A DNA stretch of 64,000 nucleotides from G965200765 sp965200765. GTDB lineage: Bacteria > Pseudomonadota > Gammaproteobacteria > Arenicellales > JAJDZL01. The notes beneath the pieces were generated by a model. That model was not told where the DNA came from. It worked only from the letters and a program-made list of their open reading frames with translations, and searched no databases. The DNA is taken from contig OZ241380.1 of the NCBI GenBank assembly GCA_965200765.1, positions 2,790,001 through 2,854,000 on the forward strand, given 5' to 3'. The translations under genes and the position numbers were made by a program. Shown in pieces: positions 20,662 to 30,903 of the stretch (the first letter of the stretch is position 1; the number at the start of each line of letters is the position of its first letter).

Positions 20662-23600
20662 ATGCCCAGATTAACGCGCCTGATTCATATTTCAAAACAG
20701 GCAACCCTGATTTCCTTGGTATTGTGGCTATTCATGCCGAGCGCATTTGCCCAGTCAGTCAGTTGTAATCCATCTACCAATCCTGCGCCGAATACAGGCA
20801 CCGCTCCTGCTTCAATTACAAATCCGGCCGGTAAAGCAATCGCTCGACAAAATCAGGGCGAACATGGCATTGTTGCTTCGGACTCAGCGTCTGCACAAAA
20901 CGCCATGGCCACGAACCGGGGAACCATCGTTCTGTGCGGAGATGTGCTGGAAAGCAACGACGGAGATGGTAACCCAACTTCTACGGTCGCTGTTGCTGTA
21001 TCAGCGACGGCAAGCGAGTCTTCTCGAAGTACCGCAACTGTTTCCAATGAAGCAGGGGGTACGATTGAAACTCGGGGACGTGCGAGTCCGGGTATGCTCG
21101 CAACGACGGACAACACAGGCAAGGCGGTCGCAATCAATCGCGGTTCAATCCGTACAACCGGCGGCGGATACGACAGAAAAATTCGACAAACAGACCTTGC
21201 GTTTGGATTGGCGGTTGCTGATGGCATTGAAGTCTTTGCCAACGATGAAGGTGCTGCCGAAGTGATTAATGAAGCCGGTGCCAGTATTGAGACAACCGGA
21301 CCCGGAGCACGCGGGATTCGGGTAGCAGGAGAATCGTCAGGAGCTGTTTCCGTGACGAATCGGGGTCGTATCACAACGCGCGGAAATCCCTATTTCAATG
21401 CACAATTCCAGTACTTGCAAGCCAATGGTATTCGTCTGACATCAGGCGGGTCCGGGGCGGCCACCATGATCAATGAAGGCACAATTGAAACCTTCGGCGT
21501 GAATGCAGATGCAGTTTATGTTCGTTCCCAGGCCGGATTGTCATCCGCGGTCAACCGCGGGCGCATCATTGCTCATAGCAAAGGTGCCACACCGCTTCCG
21601 GGAAGAACCTTTGAACGCAACTCACGCGGCATGCATGTCTGGGCCGGGCTTGATTCTTCCCGAGCCGTCAATGAAAAAAGCGGCATTATTGAAACGAGAG
21701 GTCACCATTCACACGCAGTGATCACCGGAATCAATGGCAACAATCAGCGCTATTCAGTTTCAACCAATGCAATCAATCGTGGAACAGTGACCACCCGGGG
21801 TGATTTCGCTTATGGCATCTACGCTTACGGCGAAAACGGCGGTACCGCGGACAACCCGAACACAATTCGTGCCGTGAACGAGCAAACCGGTGCAATTGCA
21901 ACGCACGGAAATGAATCACATGCACTTGTTGCATGGTTGTGGGACAACGGCGACAGCGACAGTTTTGGTACGATAATCGCAGAAAACCACGGTGCTATTA
22001 CTACCACTGGTGACTACGCACCCACCGATGACCGAAAACGCGTGATCGGCGTAGAAGCCGGGCAATTTCGAGGCGCAAGTCGACCTCGCGGCAAGTCGGG
22101 AGATTCACTTGTCATCAATACCGGAACCGTACAGGCAACCGGAAAACTCTCGTACGGCCTTAGTGCGTTCAACTACGCAAGCGGCAAATCAACCATCAAA
22201 ATGACTGGCGGCAGTGTTGTGGCCGGCACCGCCAATACAAACTATGGTGTTGGCGTTTACGCAGCCGTGCAAACTTCTGTTGCCAATGATGCAGTGGATG
22301 ATGTTGACATTGACATTCAGATTACTGGCAGTGAAACAACTGTAACTGCACACAGTGCACCGGCGGATGACCCGCTTACGACAGAGCACCTGGATACACT
22401 GGGTACCGGAATCTGGGCCGAAATCAACCCGGTGGAATCTGCCCAACCTGACCGGTCCGGACATATCAGTGTTCTGGTTTCAAATGGCGCGACCATCACC
22501 GCGAAACGAGCTGTTTTTTTTGAAGGCGGTACGACTGCATTCACTCTTAAGGAAAGCACCCTGACCGGTTCTGTTGTATTTGACAATTTCGCAGATAATT
22601 TTACGGTGCAAGGCGGCCTGGTTGAAGGTGCCATTGAATTTGCCAAAGGCAATGACCAGCTAACGATTACGAACCGCGGCTACATTACCGGCAATCTGGA
22701 TTTTGGTGATGGAAGTGACACTCTGCTTCTTGACGTAGACGGCTATGGCACCCAGGCCAGCAAATTAGGCGGAGTGATCTCCGGACTGGAAGTAATGACG
22801 AAGCGCGGCACCGGCGATGTACTGGTCCGGGATGCAACATCCGAAGGCACAACACTCGTAGTCGAAGAAGGTATGCTGATCATCGCCGGACATCTCAATC
22901 TTGGTTCTGCCGGAACAGTTACAATTCGCGACAACTCTCGCCTGTCATTCCGGATTGGTGCCAATAGCAATGGAAAAATTACGGCCGGCCAAGGTGTAGC
23001 ATTTCTGGACAGCAAACCGGAAATTTTTGTTGAAATTGCACCTGAGTTGACTGGTGAGCAGCAACAGACCGTGAACGCAAGGCTGATGCAAGGCGTTGAT
23101 TTGCTTGGCGACGGTACAAATTTCACTCAGAAAGCTGAAGAAAATGCACCGGCCGAGAACACCGAAGCAAGCGTACGAACAGTTGGCGGCAAACAAATCG
23201 GTACAGTACAAACACATGGCTCCACTACCATCACAGCAAATGCCCGTCAAGGCGCAACAATTGAAGTTGCCGCCAAGTCCGCTACTAGGCCCGCGCCAGA
23301 CAACGATGACAATGCTTATCTGGGAGCAGCTGCACTTGCTGTACTGTGGTGGTTGATGCGTGACAAAGAAGAAACAAATCTGGTGGATTATGAATCCGGA
23401 AACTCAAATGCCGCGAATACTTATTCGCCACTCAATAACCAAGTCACAGACAATCCTGTCGTGCCGTGGGTTCGCTATTACACTGACAACGGTATCGCAC
23501 CTGTTCAGGGAATGGCACTTGGCATTGATACACAGTTCGGAAATTCGGGGCAAGTACGATTGTCGGTGATGCCTGAGGCAACGGGAAAATCGAATACCGG

Positions 23601-24273
23601 GAGATTGCATCTCAATGAATCTTCAAGTTTTGAAGGCCATAACTTCATGCTTGAGAGTCGTTTCGGAAGAGATTCAATCTTTGCGACTGTCCATGCATCA
23701 CGAGGACAATACCAAACACACTCGTCATTTCGCAGCAATGCTACTCAAGGTAGACTGAGCGGTAACTTCAACATGGTTCAAAATCATTTTCAGGCAAGTG
23801 CAGGAATACAGTTTGAACCGGTGAACGGACTGGAGTTGATATCGACGATTGGAATCTATCGCGGCTCAGTTCAACAAAGTGAATTTGTCGCTGGAAACTC
23901 GGTGCTGACAACGACCCTTCCAAGTAACACCCGAAAGTATCATGGCTGGAAGTTCGGGCTAAATGCACGATTCAAGGAATGGATTGGCACTTCAGGTGCC
24001 TTGAAGTTGCAACCACAATTTGGACTCAGCACGTATCGGACCTATACAGATGGTCCGTCATCCGTGGCACTCAGTCAATCCGAACGCTCTGGTGTGCTAC
24101 GTTTTACAGAACAGCTTCGTTTGCAAAGCCTTCCGCAAACTGTCTTCGCATTCAATGCCGGTCTGAAAGTTCATAAATCAAGGGACATGCATTTGAAGCT
24201 GAACTATGCTGTCATCTCAATGCGCGAAGAAATTCACCACGGAGCATTTGGAAAGTTGCAAATTAATTTTTAG
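20662..24273 (+). CDS. Giant exported repeat protein, autotransporter-like (copy 1)
   Basis: 1203 residues. A Sec signal peptide ends near residue 31 (FMPSAFAQS). A short cap with two cysteines (VSCNPST and IVLCGDV) is followed by about 500 residues of degenerate repeats of the type A(V/I)NRGxIxTxG...A..VNExxGxIETxG, the pattern of beta-helical passengers. Then comes a non-repetitive region, a hydrophobic stretch LGAAALAVLWWLM near 890-905, and about 280 residues of alternating amphipathic strands ending in Phe, consistent with an outer-membrane barrel. Likely surface adhesin or passenger; no catalytic motif seen. It is a paralogue of the next gene and has its own terminator. Confidence 0.75.
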   Translation: MPRLTRLIHISKQATLISLVLWLFMPSAFAQSVSCNPSTNPAPNTGTAPASITNPAGKAIARQNQGEHGIVASDSASAQNAMATNRGTIVLCGDVLESNDGDGNPTSTVAVAVSATASESSRSTATVSNEAGGTIETRGRASPGMLATTDNTGKAVAINRGSIRTTGGGYDRKIRQTDLAFGLAVADGIEVFANDEGAAEVINEAGASIETTGPGARGIRVAGESSGAVSVTNRGRITTRGNPYFNAQFQYLQANGIRLTSGGSGAATMINEGTIETFGVNADAVYVRSQAGLSSAVNRGRIIAHSKGATPLPGRTFERNSRGMHVWAGLDSSRAVNEKSGIIETRGHHSHAVITGINGNNQRYSVSTNAINRGTVTTRGDFAYGIYAYGENGGTADNPNTIRAVNEQTGAIATHGNESHALVAWLWDNGDSDSFGTIIAENHGAITTTGDYAPTDDRKRVIGVEAGQFRGASRPRGKSGDSLVINTGTVQATGKLSYGLSAFNYASGKSTIKMTGGSVVAGTANTNYGVGVYAAVQTSVANDAVDDVDIDIQITGSETTVTAHSAPADDPLTTEHLDTLGTGIWAEINPVESAQPDRSGHISVLVSNGATITAKRAVFFEGGTTAFTLKESTLTGSVVFDNFADNFTVQGGLVEGAIEFAKGNDQLTITNRGYITGNLDFGDGSDTLLLDVDGYGTQASKLGGVISGLEVMTKRGTGDVLVRDATSEGTTLVVEEGMLIIAGHLNLGSAGTVTIRDNSRLSFRIGANSNGKITAGQGVAFLDSKPEIFVEIAPELTGEQQQTVNARLMQGVDLLGDGTNFTQKAEENAPAENTEASVRTVGGKQIGTVQTHGSTTITANARQGATIEVAAKSATRPAPDNDDNAYLGAAALAVLWWLMRDKEETNLVDYESGNSNAANTYSPLNNQVTDNPVVPWVRYYTDNGIAPVQGMALGIDTQFGNSGQVRLSVMPEATGKSNTGRLHLNESSSFEGHNFMLESRFGRDSIFATVHASRGQYQTHSSFRSNATQGRLSGNFNMVQNHFQASAGIQFEPVNGLELISTIGIYRGSVQQSEFVAGNSVLTTTLPSNTRKYHGWKFGLNARFKEWIGTSGALKLQPQFGLSTYRTYTDGPSSVALSQSERSGVLRFTEQLRLQSLPQTVFAFNAGLKVHKSRDMHLKLNYAVISMREEIHHGAFGKLQINF

Positions 24274-24305
24274 TGTATAATAGAGTTCATTGTATTTCTC
24301 TTTAC

Positions 24306-24346
24306 ATCCCGCTTGTTTTGAAGGCATGTCAAGCGGGATTTTTTTT
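24306..24346 (+). terminator. Rho-independent terminator after repeat protein 1
   Basis: A perfect 10-bp stem ATCCCGCTTG / CAAGCGGGAT (24306-24315 and 24330-24339) with a 14-nt loop is followed by a run of eight T. It lies 33 bp after the first giant gene and separates its transcription from that of the second. Confidence 0.9.
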
Positions 24347-24489
24347 GAACACTTTGGCTTGTGTGTTCTATTCCCGGTTTTGGTACTCCTCCCAAAATCT
24401 TGTTGTCTCTGATTTGCAACATTCATGTATGGTATAGCCTTTGCAACGTCCACATTATCAATAACAACAAAACCTGCAATTCAGACAAG

Positions 24490-27400
24490 ATGACAGGCAA
24501 ATCATTTTTCAAAATAACCAGCGTTCAACAAGGCTTCCGAACAACAACCCTTATTTTGTTCTTGCTCGCGGGATTCTGCTTGCTCAACTCTGCAACGGTA
24601 TTTCCCCAAACCATTCCCTGCAATCCAACAGATACAGCCAGTACGCGCGTGGCCGTAACCGGGTCATTTGCCAACCCTGTCGGTACAACCATCATTCGCC
24701 AAAACTCAGCTGAAACCGGCATTGATGTATCTGAATCGACTCAAACCATGTCGGCGACGGCAACCAATTCAGGAACAGTCGTTACATGCGGCGGTGTCTC
24801 AGAATACAACGATGAACAGGGTAATCCTGCGTCAGCCTATGCCTTCGGGGTTCGGGCAACAGCAACTTCCAGCAAAGGCATCGCAACCGTTGTCAATGAA
24901 AACTCCGGAACCATTGAAACGCGCGGTAGCGCCAGCAAAGGACTGGCAGCTTTCACCAGTGGCGACGGCACAGCCAGTGCAACTAACCGCGGACGTATTC
25001 TTACAACCGGCGGTACCTATTTTCGCGGGATACGGGAAAGTTTCATCAATGACACGCTGGCCTCGGATGGTATTTTCGTCAACGCTTTGGGAAATGGCAA
25101 TGCAGAAGCAACCAATGAAGCAGGCGCACAGATTGCAACCCGGGGTCCAGGTGCACGCGGCATGACTGCAGTGGCTTCCAACGACCCGATGGAAAATGAC
25201 CCGGAACCACAGTTTGTTTCTACTGGCGATGCAACCGCCATCAACCGCGGCACCGTTACCACTTACGGGTCAGCACTCATCCGAATTGAAGAGTCTGTTC
25301 TGTTTCTGCGCGAGGCGAACGGCATTCACGCGAGTACGATTTCAGGAGATGCTACTGTAATCAACGAAGGCAAAGTCGAAACTCACGGAATCACTTCGGA
25401 CGGCTTGCATGCGCAATCTCAATCAGGTGATGCCAATGCCATCAATCGCGGTCGAATCATAACCACCAATGAATTTCCGCGAATGCGGCCACGGTGGCAT
25501 ACCACACTCAGTTCACATGGAATTTATGCATGGTCGGAAACCGGTCATGTGTCAGCGGTGAACGAAGTTGAAGGATCTATACAAACCTCCGGGGTTCGCG
25601 CATATGGAATTTTTGCAGGATTTTTTGGCGATGACAGTGCAACAAAACAAACCGCTGATGCTGTGAACAGAGGCTCCATCACGACTCGCGGTCATGACGC
25701 AGACGCGGTGGTGGCGTTCACACTCAACGGCGGCACTGCCAGAAACCCGAATACTGCATATGCCGTCAATGAAAAAGGCGGCACCATTGTGGGCACGGGC
25801 AATCGAACATACGGTGTATCCAGTTGGTTGTTTGAATCCAGGGATGGACACGGATACGGCCACGTCATTGCCGAGAACCATGGTTCCATCACCTTGTCGG
25901 GAGACCCCTTGGCCGTTGGACACCACTGGGGGGTTGTCGGGGTACAGGCAACTCAGGAACATTTGACCAATGACGACCCGCGTGGCCATACCGGAGACAC
26001 CATCGCTCGCAATACCGGCGATATCTTCGTAACCGGAAAACGGGCGAATGCCATCAGTGCTGAAAGCTATGGCAACGGCTTGTCGGTTGTAGAGATTACT
26101 GGCGGAACGGTCGTCGCGGGCAAGGCCGGCGAAAACAATGGCGTCGCAATTGAAACCGCAGTGCAGACTGCCGCCGCCGAAGACTTGAGCGACGATATAG
26201 ATATTGATGTATTGATCTCGGGAGAAAACACCACTGTCACTGCACACAGCGCCGCCTCTGATAACCCGGAAACTCCCTACAGGGACGATATTGGAATTGG
26301 AATTCTTGCGATAATCAATTCCGGCGAAACTTTGCCTGAAGATACCAGCGGCCACATACGCGCCCGAATTACGGACGGAGCAACATTGACAGCAAAGTAT
26401 GCAACGATTTTCGACGGCGCACGGACTTCGTTCGATATCATTGAAAGCACTGTTAACGGCTTTGTCTGGCTAACAAGTTTTGCTGATGTCGTAACTCTGC
26501 AGGGCGGCTATGTCAATGGCAATATCGATATGGATGACGGCGACGACACCTTCACCATAAAAAATCGGGGCTATGTTACCGGTGGTATTCAGTTCGGCGG
26601 CGGTGCTGATTCTTTGGTGCTTGATGTGGCCGGAATCGATGGACAGGCAAGTAGCATCAGCGGTTCAATAATGGGACTTGAAACAATGATCAAACGCGGC
26701 ACCGGACAAGTTCGTATTAGTAATGCCGGCATGGACAGTGGCAAAGTTCAAATTGAAAATGGTTCATTGATTGTCGCCGGCCACCTTGACTTGGGCAGCA
26801 CTGGCGAAGTCACTATTCGCAACGACTCGAAACTGGTGTTTGAGATTGGCAACTTTATTGTTGATTCCAACCTGCAGGGAAAGATAACGGCTGGTGGCGG
26901 TGTAAAGTTTGTCGACGATTCCAATCCGGAAATTTCCTTGCAACTTGCGGCCAGCATGAACGACGATGTGGCCAAGGTCGTTCAAAGTCAACTACGACAG
27001 GGAGTAAGCGTGCTTGGCGACAATACTAGTTTCAAAAAATCTGCTTCGACCGGAAGTGATGCAGACACAAACCCTGTCGTCAAGTCAATTCGCGGGGGAA
27101 TTGTTGGTTCTGCAACTGCAACAGGCCTCGTATCAACTACTAGCGACGTTGCATCAGGTGCAGAAATATCTTCAGAAGCCGGACTCACTGCCGCTGACAG
27201 TTCATCTAATAATCAGGGATACTATGTTGCCGGTGCCTTGATTGCCTGGTTGCTGAGCAGTTCATGTGAAGATAACATGGAATCAGATAGCCAGGAAATC
27301 CGGTCCGCCTGGAACTGTTTCAACAGTTACGACTCACCGCATACCATTAATTACGACCAAAATCAGCGATTTTATCTGAGTGTCGAATCGGACCCATCAT

Positions 27401-28194
27401 CGGCAAGTGCACTCTCGCATTCGCAGGGTTTACAGCTCGGATTGAATTACAACCTTGGAAAGCAAACTGGATTCAGCCTGAAATTTGCACCGAATACATC
27501 TGGTTTGGTTCAGTCTGAAAATCTGTCGTGGAATGATTTTTCGCGTAGCACTGGCAGCAACTATGCAATAAATGCGGACTGGAGCAATGGCTACTGGTTT
27601 GCAAATGGAAGCGCAAATCAGGGAAATTATGAGACAACAACGCGATTCATTGGATCAACTGCTCAAATCAGCAAATATTCGGGAACTTTTAACAGCACTC
27701 ATAAACACCTGCAGTTGACGCTTGGTGCTTCGCTGAGTTTCAATGAAAGCATGTTGTTCGTACCGTCAGTTTCAGTATTCAGGGGTAGCATTCGCAATGC
27801 GGAGCTTCGCGCAAGGAATCATATCTTTGCAGCACAGTTACCCGCATTCAAACAGCGATATGAAGGTTGGCGACTTGGCTTCAGGTTCAAGACTTCTGAT
27901 GGGCTACGATCATCTGATGGGCGAAAGTGGTATCCCCAAGTTGGCTATGATGTTCTGCAATTGCAGAGTGATGAACCCGGTGAATTGGCATTGCGGCAAT
28001 CAGACTTCGCGGGAGTGGTCAGCTTCAAAAATCAATTGCCGGTTCGAAAGTTGCCGCGGTTGGTTCATGGTTTCCGGGCAGGAATTGCTTCAATGTTATC
28101 CAGTTCGACACAGTTGAAACTGGAATATGCTGCTGCAAAAGTTGAAAGCGATTTTCAGCACGGTGCACTCCTTCAGATAAAGAAAATTTTCTGA
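24490..28194 (+). CDS. Giant exported repeat protein, autotransporter-like (copy 2)
   Basis: 1234 residues from the ATG at 24490; the frame is open for 43 further codons upstream but those encode no sensible signal peptide. A hydrophobic signal (ILFLLAGFCLLNSA) is followed by TIPCNPT and VVTCGGV, the same two-cysteine cap as copy 1. Repeats again have the form A.NRGxIxTxG and VNE..GxIxTxG. There is a hydrophobic segment VAGALIAWLLSSS near 935-950, then a barrel-like C-terminus ending IKKIF. Tandem duplication with substantial divergence. Probably surface exposed; ligand unknown. Confidence 0.75.
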   Translation: MTGKSFFKITSVQQGFRTTTLILFLLAGFCLLNSATVFPQTIPCNPTDTASTRVAVTGSFANPVGTTIIRQNSAETGIDVSESTQTMSATATNSGTVVTCGGVSEYNDEQGNPASAYAFGVRATATSSKGIATVVNENSGTIETRGSASKGLAAFTSGDGTASATNRGRILTTGGTYFRGIRESFINDTLASDGIFVNALGNGNAEATNEAGAQIATRGPGARGMTAVASNDPMENDPEPQFVSTGDATAINRGTVTTYGSALIRIEESVLFLREANGIHASTISGDATVINEGKVETHGITSDGLHAQSQSGDANAINRGRIITTNEFPRMRPRWHTTLSSHGIYAWSETGHVSAVNEVEGSIQTSGVRAYGIFAGFFGDDSATKQTADAVNRGSITTRGHDADAVVAFTLNGGTARNPNTAYAVNEKGGTIVGTGNRTYGVSSWLFESRDGHGYGHVIAENHGSITLSGDPLAVGHHWGVVGVQATQEHLTNDDPRGHTGDTIARNTGDIFVTGKRANAISAESYGNGLSVVEITGGTVVAGKAGENNGVAIETAVQTAAAEDLSDDIDIDVLISGENTTVTAHSAASDNPETPYRDDIGIGILAIINSGETLPEDTSGHIRARITDGATLTAKYATIFDGARTSFDIIESTVNGFVWLTSFADVVTLQGGYVNGNIDMDDGDDTFTIKNRGYVTGGIQFGGGADSLVLDVAGIDGQASSISGSIMGLETMIKRGTGQVRISNAGMDSGKVQIENGSLIVAGHLDLGSTGEVTIRNDSKLVFEIGNFIVDSNLQGKITAGGGVKFVDDSNPEISLQLAASMNDDVAKVVQSQLRQGVSVLGDNTSFKKSASTGSDADTNPVVKSIRGGIVGSATATGLVSTTSDVASGAEISSEAGLTAADSSSNNQGYYVAGALIAWLLSSSCEDNMESDSQEIRSAWNCFNSYDSPHTINYDQNQRFYLSVESDPSSASALSHSQGLQLGLNYNLGKQTGFSLKFAPNTSGLVQSENLSWNDFSRSTGSNYAINADWSNGYWFANGSANQGNYETTTRFIGSTAQISKYSGTFNSTHKHLQLTLGASLSFNESMLFVPSVSVFRGSIRNAELRARNHIFAAQLPAFKQRYEGWRLGFRFKTSDGLRSSDGRKWYPQVGYDVLQLQSDEPGELALRQSDFAGVVSFKNQLPVRKLPRLVHGFRAGIASMLSSSTQLKLEYAAAKVESDFQHGALLQIKKIF

Positions 28195-28218
28195 CACTCG
28201 TGATATGATTTTCACTCC

Positions 28219-29847
28219 ATGAACATCTACACTGAAAATCTCGAAAAAAACAGGGCAAACTATCACCCCCTGACTCCAGTTACTTTTCTGGCGAGAAGCG
28301 CAAGGGTATTCCCCGAAAAGACCGCAATAGTACACGGCGAACTGAAGTACACCTACAACGATCTTTACAATCGTAGCCGACGATTGGCGCATGCACTCAC
28401 AAAGCGCGGCATTGGAATTGGTGACACAGTTGCGATTATGTCTCCCAACACACCCTGGATGCTGGAGTGCCACTACGGGGTCCCCATGTGCGGCGCTGTA
28501 TTGAATGCATTGAACTATCGTCTGGATTCGGCTTCCATAGCATTTATTCTGGAGCATGGCGGTGCCAAAATTCTGTTTACCGACCGGGAGTACTCGCCAG
28601 TCATCGCGGAAGCCTTGAAAATTTACAACGCCCCCATTACTGTCATTGACATTGACGATTCTTTGGCCGAATCGGGAGAATTGATTGGCGAAACCGATTA
28701 TGAGTCATTCATTGCAGACGGCAGTCCGGATTTTGACTGGCTCGTACCGGAAGATGAATGGCAAGCAATTTGCCTGAATTACACTTCTGGCACAACCGGT
28801 AACCCCAAAGGGGTAGTGTTTCACCATCGCGGTGCATACATCAATGCACTTGGCAATGCCTTGGTGTTTCAGTTGAACAGTTCTAGCAAATACCTTTGGA
28901 CACTGCCAATGTTCCATTGCAATGGCTGGACATTCACATGGGCAGTAACCGCAGTTTCCGGCACCCATGTTTGCTTGAGAAACGTCGAACCGGGCCAGAT
29001 TTTCGCATCAATTCGAGACAACCAGGTCACCCACATGTGCGGTGCACCAATCGTCCTGAACATGCTAATTCACGCACCACCGGAAAGCCAGGTAAAACTT
29101 GATCGAACTGTTGAAGTCGCCACGGGTGGAGCAGCGCCACCATCGGCCGTAATCTCATCCATGGAAAAGATGGGATTTCGGGTCACCCATTTGTACGGCT
29201 TGACAGAATCATACGGTCCGGCGACAGGTTGCGCGTGGCAGGAATCATGGAACGAACTTGATTTGGCGGAGCGCGCAGCACATATGGCAAAACAGGGAAT
29301 TCACTATCCAACTCAACAAGATGCAACTGTCATCGACCCGGAAACAATGCAACCTGTACCTCATGACGGTGAAACACTAGGCGAGTTGATGATGCGCGGC
29401 AACACCATTATGCGCGGTTACCTGAAAAACGAAAAAGCAACAAAGGAAGCCTTCCACGGCGGTTGGTATCACACAGGAGATCTAGGAGTGGTGCACCCGG
29501 ATAACTACATTGAAGTACGCGACCGCTCCAAAGATATCATTATCTCAGGCGGTGAAAATATTTCCAGCCTTGAAGTGGAAGAAGTCTTGTACAAGCACCC
29601 CGGAATCATGGAAGCCGCCGTCGTGGCGCGTCCAGATGAAAAATGGGGAGAAACACCCTGTGCTTTTGTCACTTGTGCAACTGGCTACGAAGATACATTG
29701 ACCAACGAAGAGATAATTTCCTGGTGCCGCGACAACATGGCTCACTACAAGGTTCCGAAAACAGTAGTTTTCGGTACTTTGCCTAAAACATCAACCGGAA
29801 AAATTCAGAAGTTTCTGCTTCGCGAGCAAGCCAAAGACCTGCCGTAA
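28219..29847 (+). CDS. Acyl-CoA ligase (AMP-forming, DmdB/medium-chain type)
   Basis: 542 residues of the ANL superfamily. Signature YTSGTTGNPKG is at 188-198, then LYGLTESYGP, the YHTGDLG hinge region and KTSTGKIQKF with the catalytic lysine. Length and the stretch TLPMFHCNGWTFTW match the acyl-CoA ligase group that includes methylmercaptopropionyl-CoA ligase (DmdB) and medium-chain ligases. The ATG falls 24 bp after the stop of repeat protein 2. DMSP use is possible but no other dmd gene is present, so the substrate stays open. Confidence 0.85.
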   Translation: MNIYTENLEKNRANYHPLTPVTFLARSARVFPEKTAIVHGELKYTYNDLYNRSRRLAHALTKRGIGIGDTVAIMSPNTPWMLECHYGVPMCGAVLNALNYRLDSASIAFILEHGGAKILFTDREYSPVIAEALKIYNAPITVIDIDDSLAESGELIGETDYESFIADGSPDFDWLVPEDEWQAICLNYTSGTTGNPKGVVFHHRGAYINALGNALVFQLNSSSKYLWTLPMFHCNGWTFTWAVTAVSGTHVCLRNVEPGQIFASIRDNQVTHMCGAPIVLNMLIHAPPESQVKLDRTVEVATGGAAPPSAVISSMEKMGFRVTHLYGLTESYGPATGCAWQESWNELDLAERAAHMAKQGIHYPTQQDATVIDPETMQPVPHDGETLGELMMRGNTIMRGYLKNEKATKEAFHGGWYHTGDLGVVHPDNYIEVRDRSKDIIISGGENISSLEVEEVLYKHPGIMEAAVVARPDEKWGETPCAFVTCATGYEDTLTNEEIISWCRDNMAHYKVPKTVVFGTLPKTSTGKIQKFLLREQAKDLP

Positions 29848-29878
29848 TCGTGTTGCATTTGCGGTCTTTGAAATAGCA

Positions 29879-30400
29879 GTGAATCGGTCAATCATCGGTT
29901 TTCATCTTGACGAGGAAGACCACTGGATTGCAAATCTGGATTGTGGACACAATCAGCACGTAAGGCATCAACCACCATTTGTTAATCGGCCTTGGGTTGT
30001 TAGCGAAGAAGGTCGCAATTCCACTCTCGGCAAGAAACTTGATTGCGTTCGTTGCAATCGAATGGAGTGGCCGGAGGATTGCAAATCCTATCGAAGAACA
30101 CCTGAATTCGATGAAAATACTGTACCGGCCGGACTTACAACCAATCACGCCACAAAGCGCGGTATATGGGGGCGAATCCATGTAATTTTCGGAACATTGC
30201 TTTACCATGTTGGCCCGCCGGTCAACGAATCATTGAGAATTGACCGCGATTCCAGTGCTGTCATTGTCCCTGAGATGTCGCATCGAGTGGAACTTGAAGG
30301 ACCTGCAAGATTCTATGTTGAATTTTCACGAGCAGGTGAGACGATACTTGCCGAGAAAAATAAAAACGGCAAGAAATGTCGGAAAATGCAGGGAAAATGA
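29879..30400 (+). CDS. DUF3565-DUF1971 fusion protein
   Basis: 173 residues starting at GTG. Residues 1-60 match DUF3565 (IIGFHLDEEDHWIANLDCGH, then QHVRHQPPF and NRPWV, with a closing CVRC), a small Cys/His-rich module likely to bind zinc. Residues 70-155 match DUF1971, the cupin-like domain found next to tellurite-resistance methyltransferases (GRIHVIFGTLLY, VPEMSHRVE, ARFYVEFSR). The two domains are usually separate proteins. Function unknown; small-molecule or oxyanion stress is a family-based guess. Confidence 0.78.
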   Translation: MNRSIIGFHLDEEDHWIANLDCGHNQHVRHQPPFVNRPWVVSEEGRNSTLGKKLDCVRCNRMEWPEDCKSYRRTPEFDENTVPAGLTTNHATKRGIWGRIHVIFGTLLYHVGPPVNESLRIDRDSSAVIVPEMSHRVELEGPARFYVEFSRAGETILAEKNKNGKKCRKMQGK

Positions 30401-30435
30401 AACAGTCTCCCCTTTGCCAACCATGGCAAATAAGC

Positions 30436-30468
30436 AAAAAAAAGTCCGCTATTTGAAAATAGCGGACT
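30436..30468 (-). terminator. Rho-independent terminator of the phasin gene
   Basis: An 11-bp perfect stem (AGTCCGCTATT and its complement, 30443-30453 and 30458-30468) with a 4-nt loop. Read on the minus strand it is followed by a run of at least seven T. It lies 60 bp after the phasin stop. Some A-residues on the other side might allow it to work for the DUF3565 gene too, less efficiently. Confidence 0.88.
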
Positions 30469-30528
30469 CTATCAAAAAGGAGGAGTTAGTGATATGAAAA
30501 AACTTTGCTTGACAATAATATTTGGTCG

Positions 30529-30864
30529 TTAGGCAACCTTCACAACCTTACCGGCATTTTTCTTCGTGTTGTTTGAACCGGTATAGTTCTGCCACAGTGC
30601 GGCGTAGGCATCCTTGGCTTCAAATCCCAAATCAACACAAACTCGAGTGAAATTGGAAACCTGCTCAATCGAATTCTGCAAAACTTTTCCCTGAAGCGCG
30701 GTATAGTCATCCGGCGTTTTCATCTGGAACCATTCACTGGTCTGTTCAGAAACAGCCTGCATCGCTTGTTTTGCAGCTTTCACATTGTAGTCCGTAGTCT
30801 TGTTCAGCAAATTTGCATTGATTGCAATTGCTTCGTTCGCCATTTCCACGAATTTCGTTTGCAT
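30529..30864 (-). CDS. phaP: Phasin family protein (PHA granule-associated)
   Basis: 111 residues from the ATG at 30864, which has GGAG eight bases upstream; an ATG 15 codons earlier lacks any ribosome site. The sequence is helical with the phasin_2 pattern: ANEAIAINANLLNKTT, then AAKQAMQAVSEQ and FTRVCVDLGFEAKDAYAALW. Phasins coat polyhydroxyalkanoate granules. No synthase or PhaR gene is in this window, but propionyl-CoA metabolism nearby could supply odd-chain units. Monocistronic, with its own promoter and terminator. Confidence 0.85.
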   Translation of the reverse strand: MQTKFVEMANEAIAINANLLNKTTDYNVKAAKQAMQAVSEQTSEWFQMKTPDDYTALQGKVLQNSIEQVSNFTRVCVDLGFEAKDAYAALWQNYTGSNNTKKNAGKVVKVA

Positions 30865-30903
30865 TGGTGTATCTCCGTTCGGAATCTCAAAAATTTTGTT
30901 TTG

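Noticed and set aside
24361..24489. 43-codon upstream extension of repeat protein 2 from a GTG
   Set aside because: The extension places a cysteine-rich nonsense stretch before a clear signal peptide that starts at the ATG 24490.
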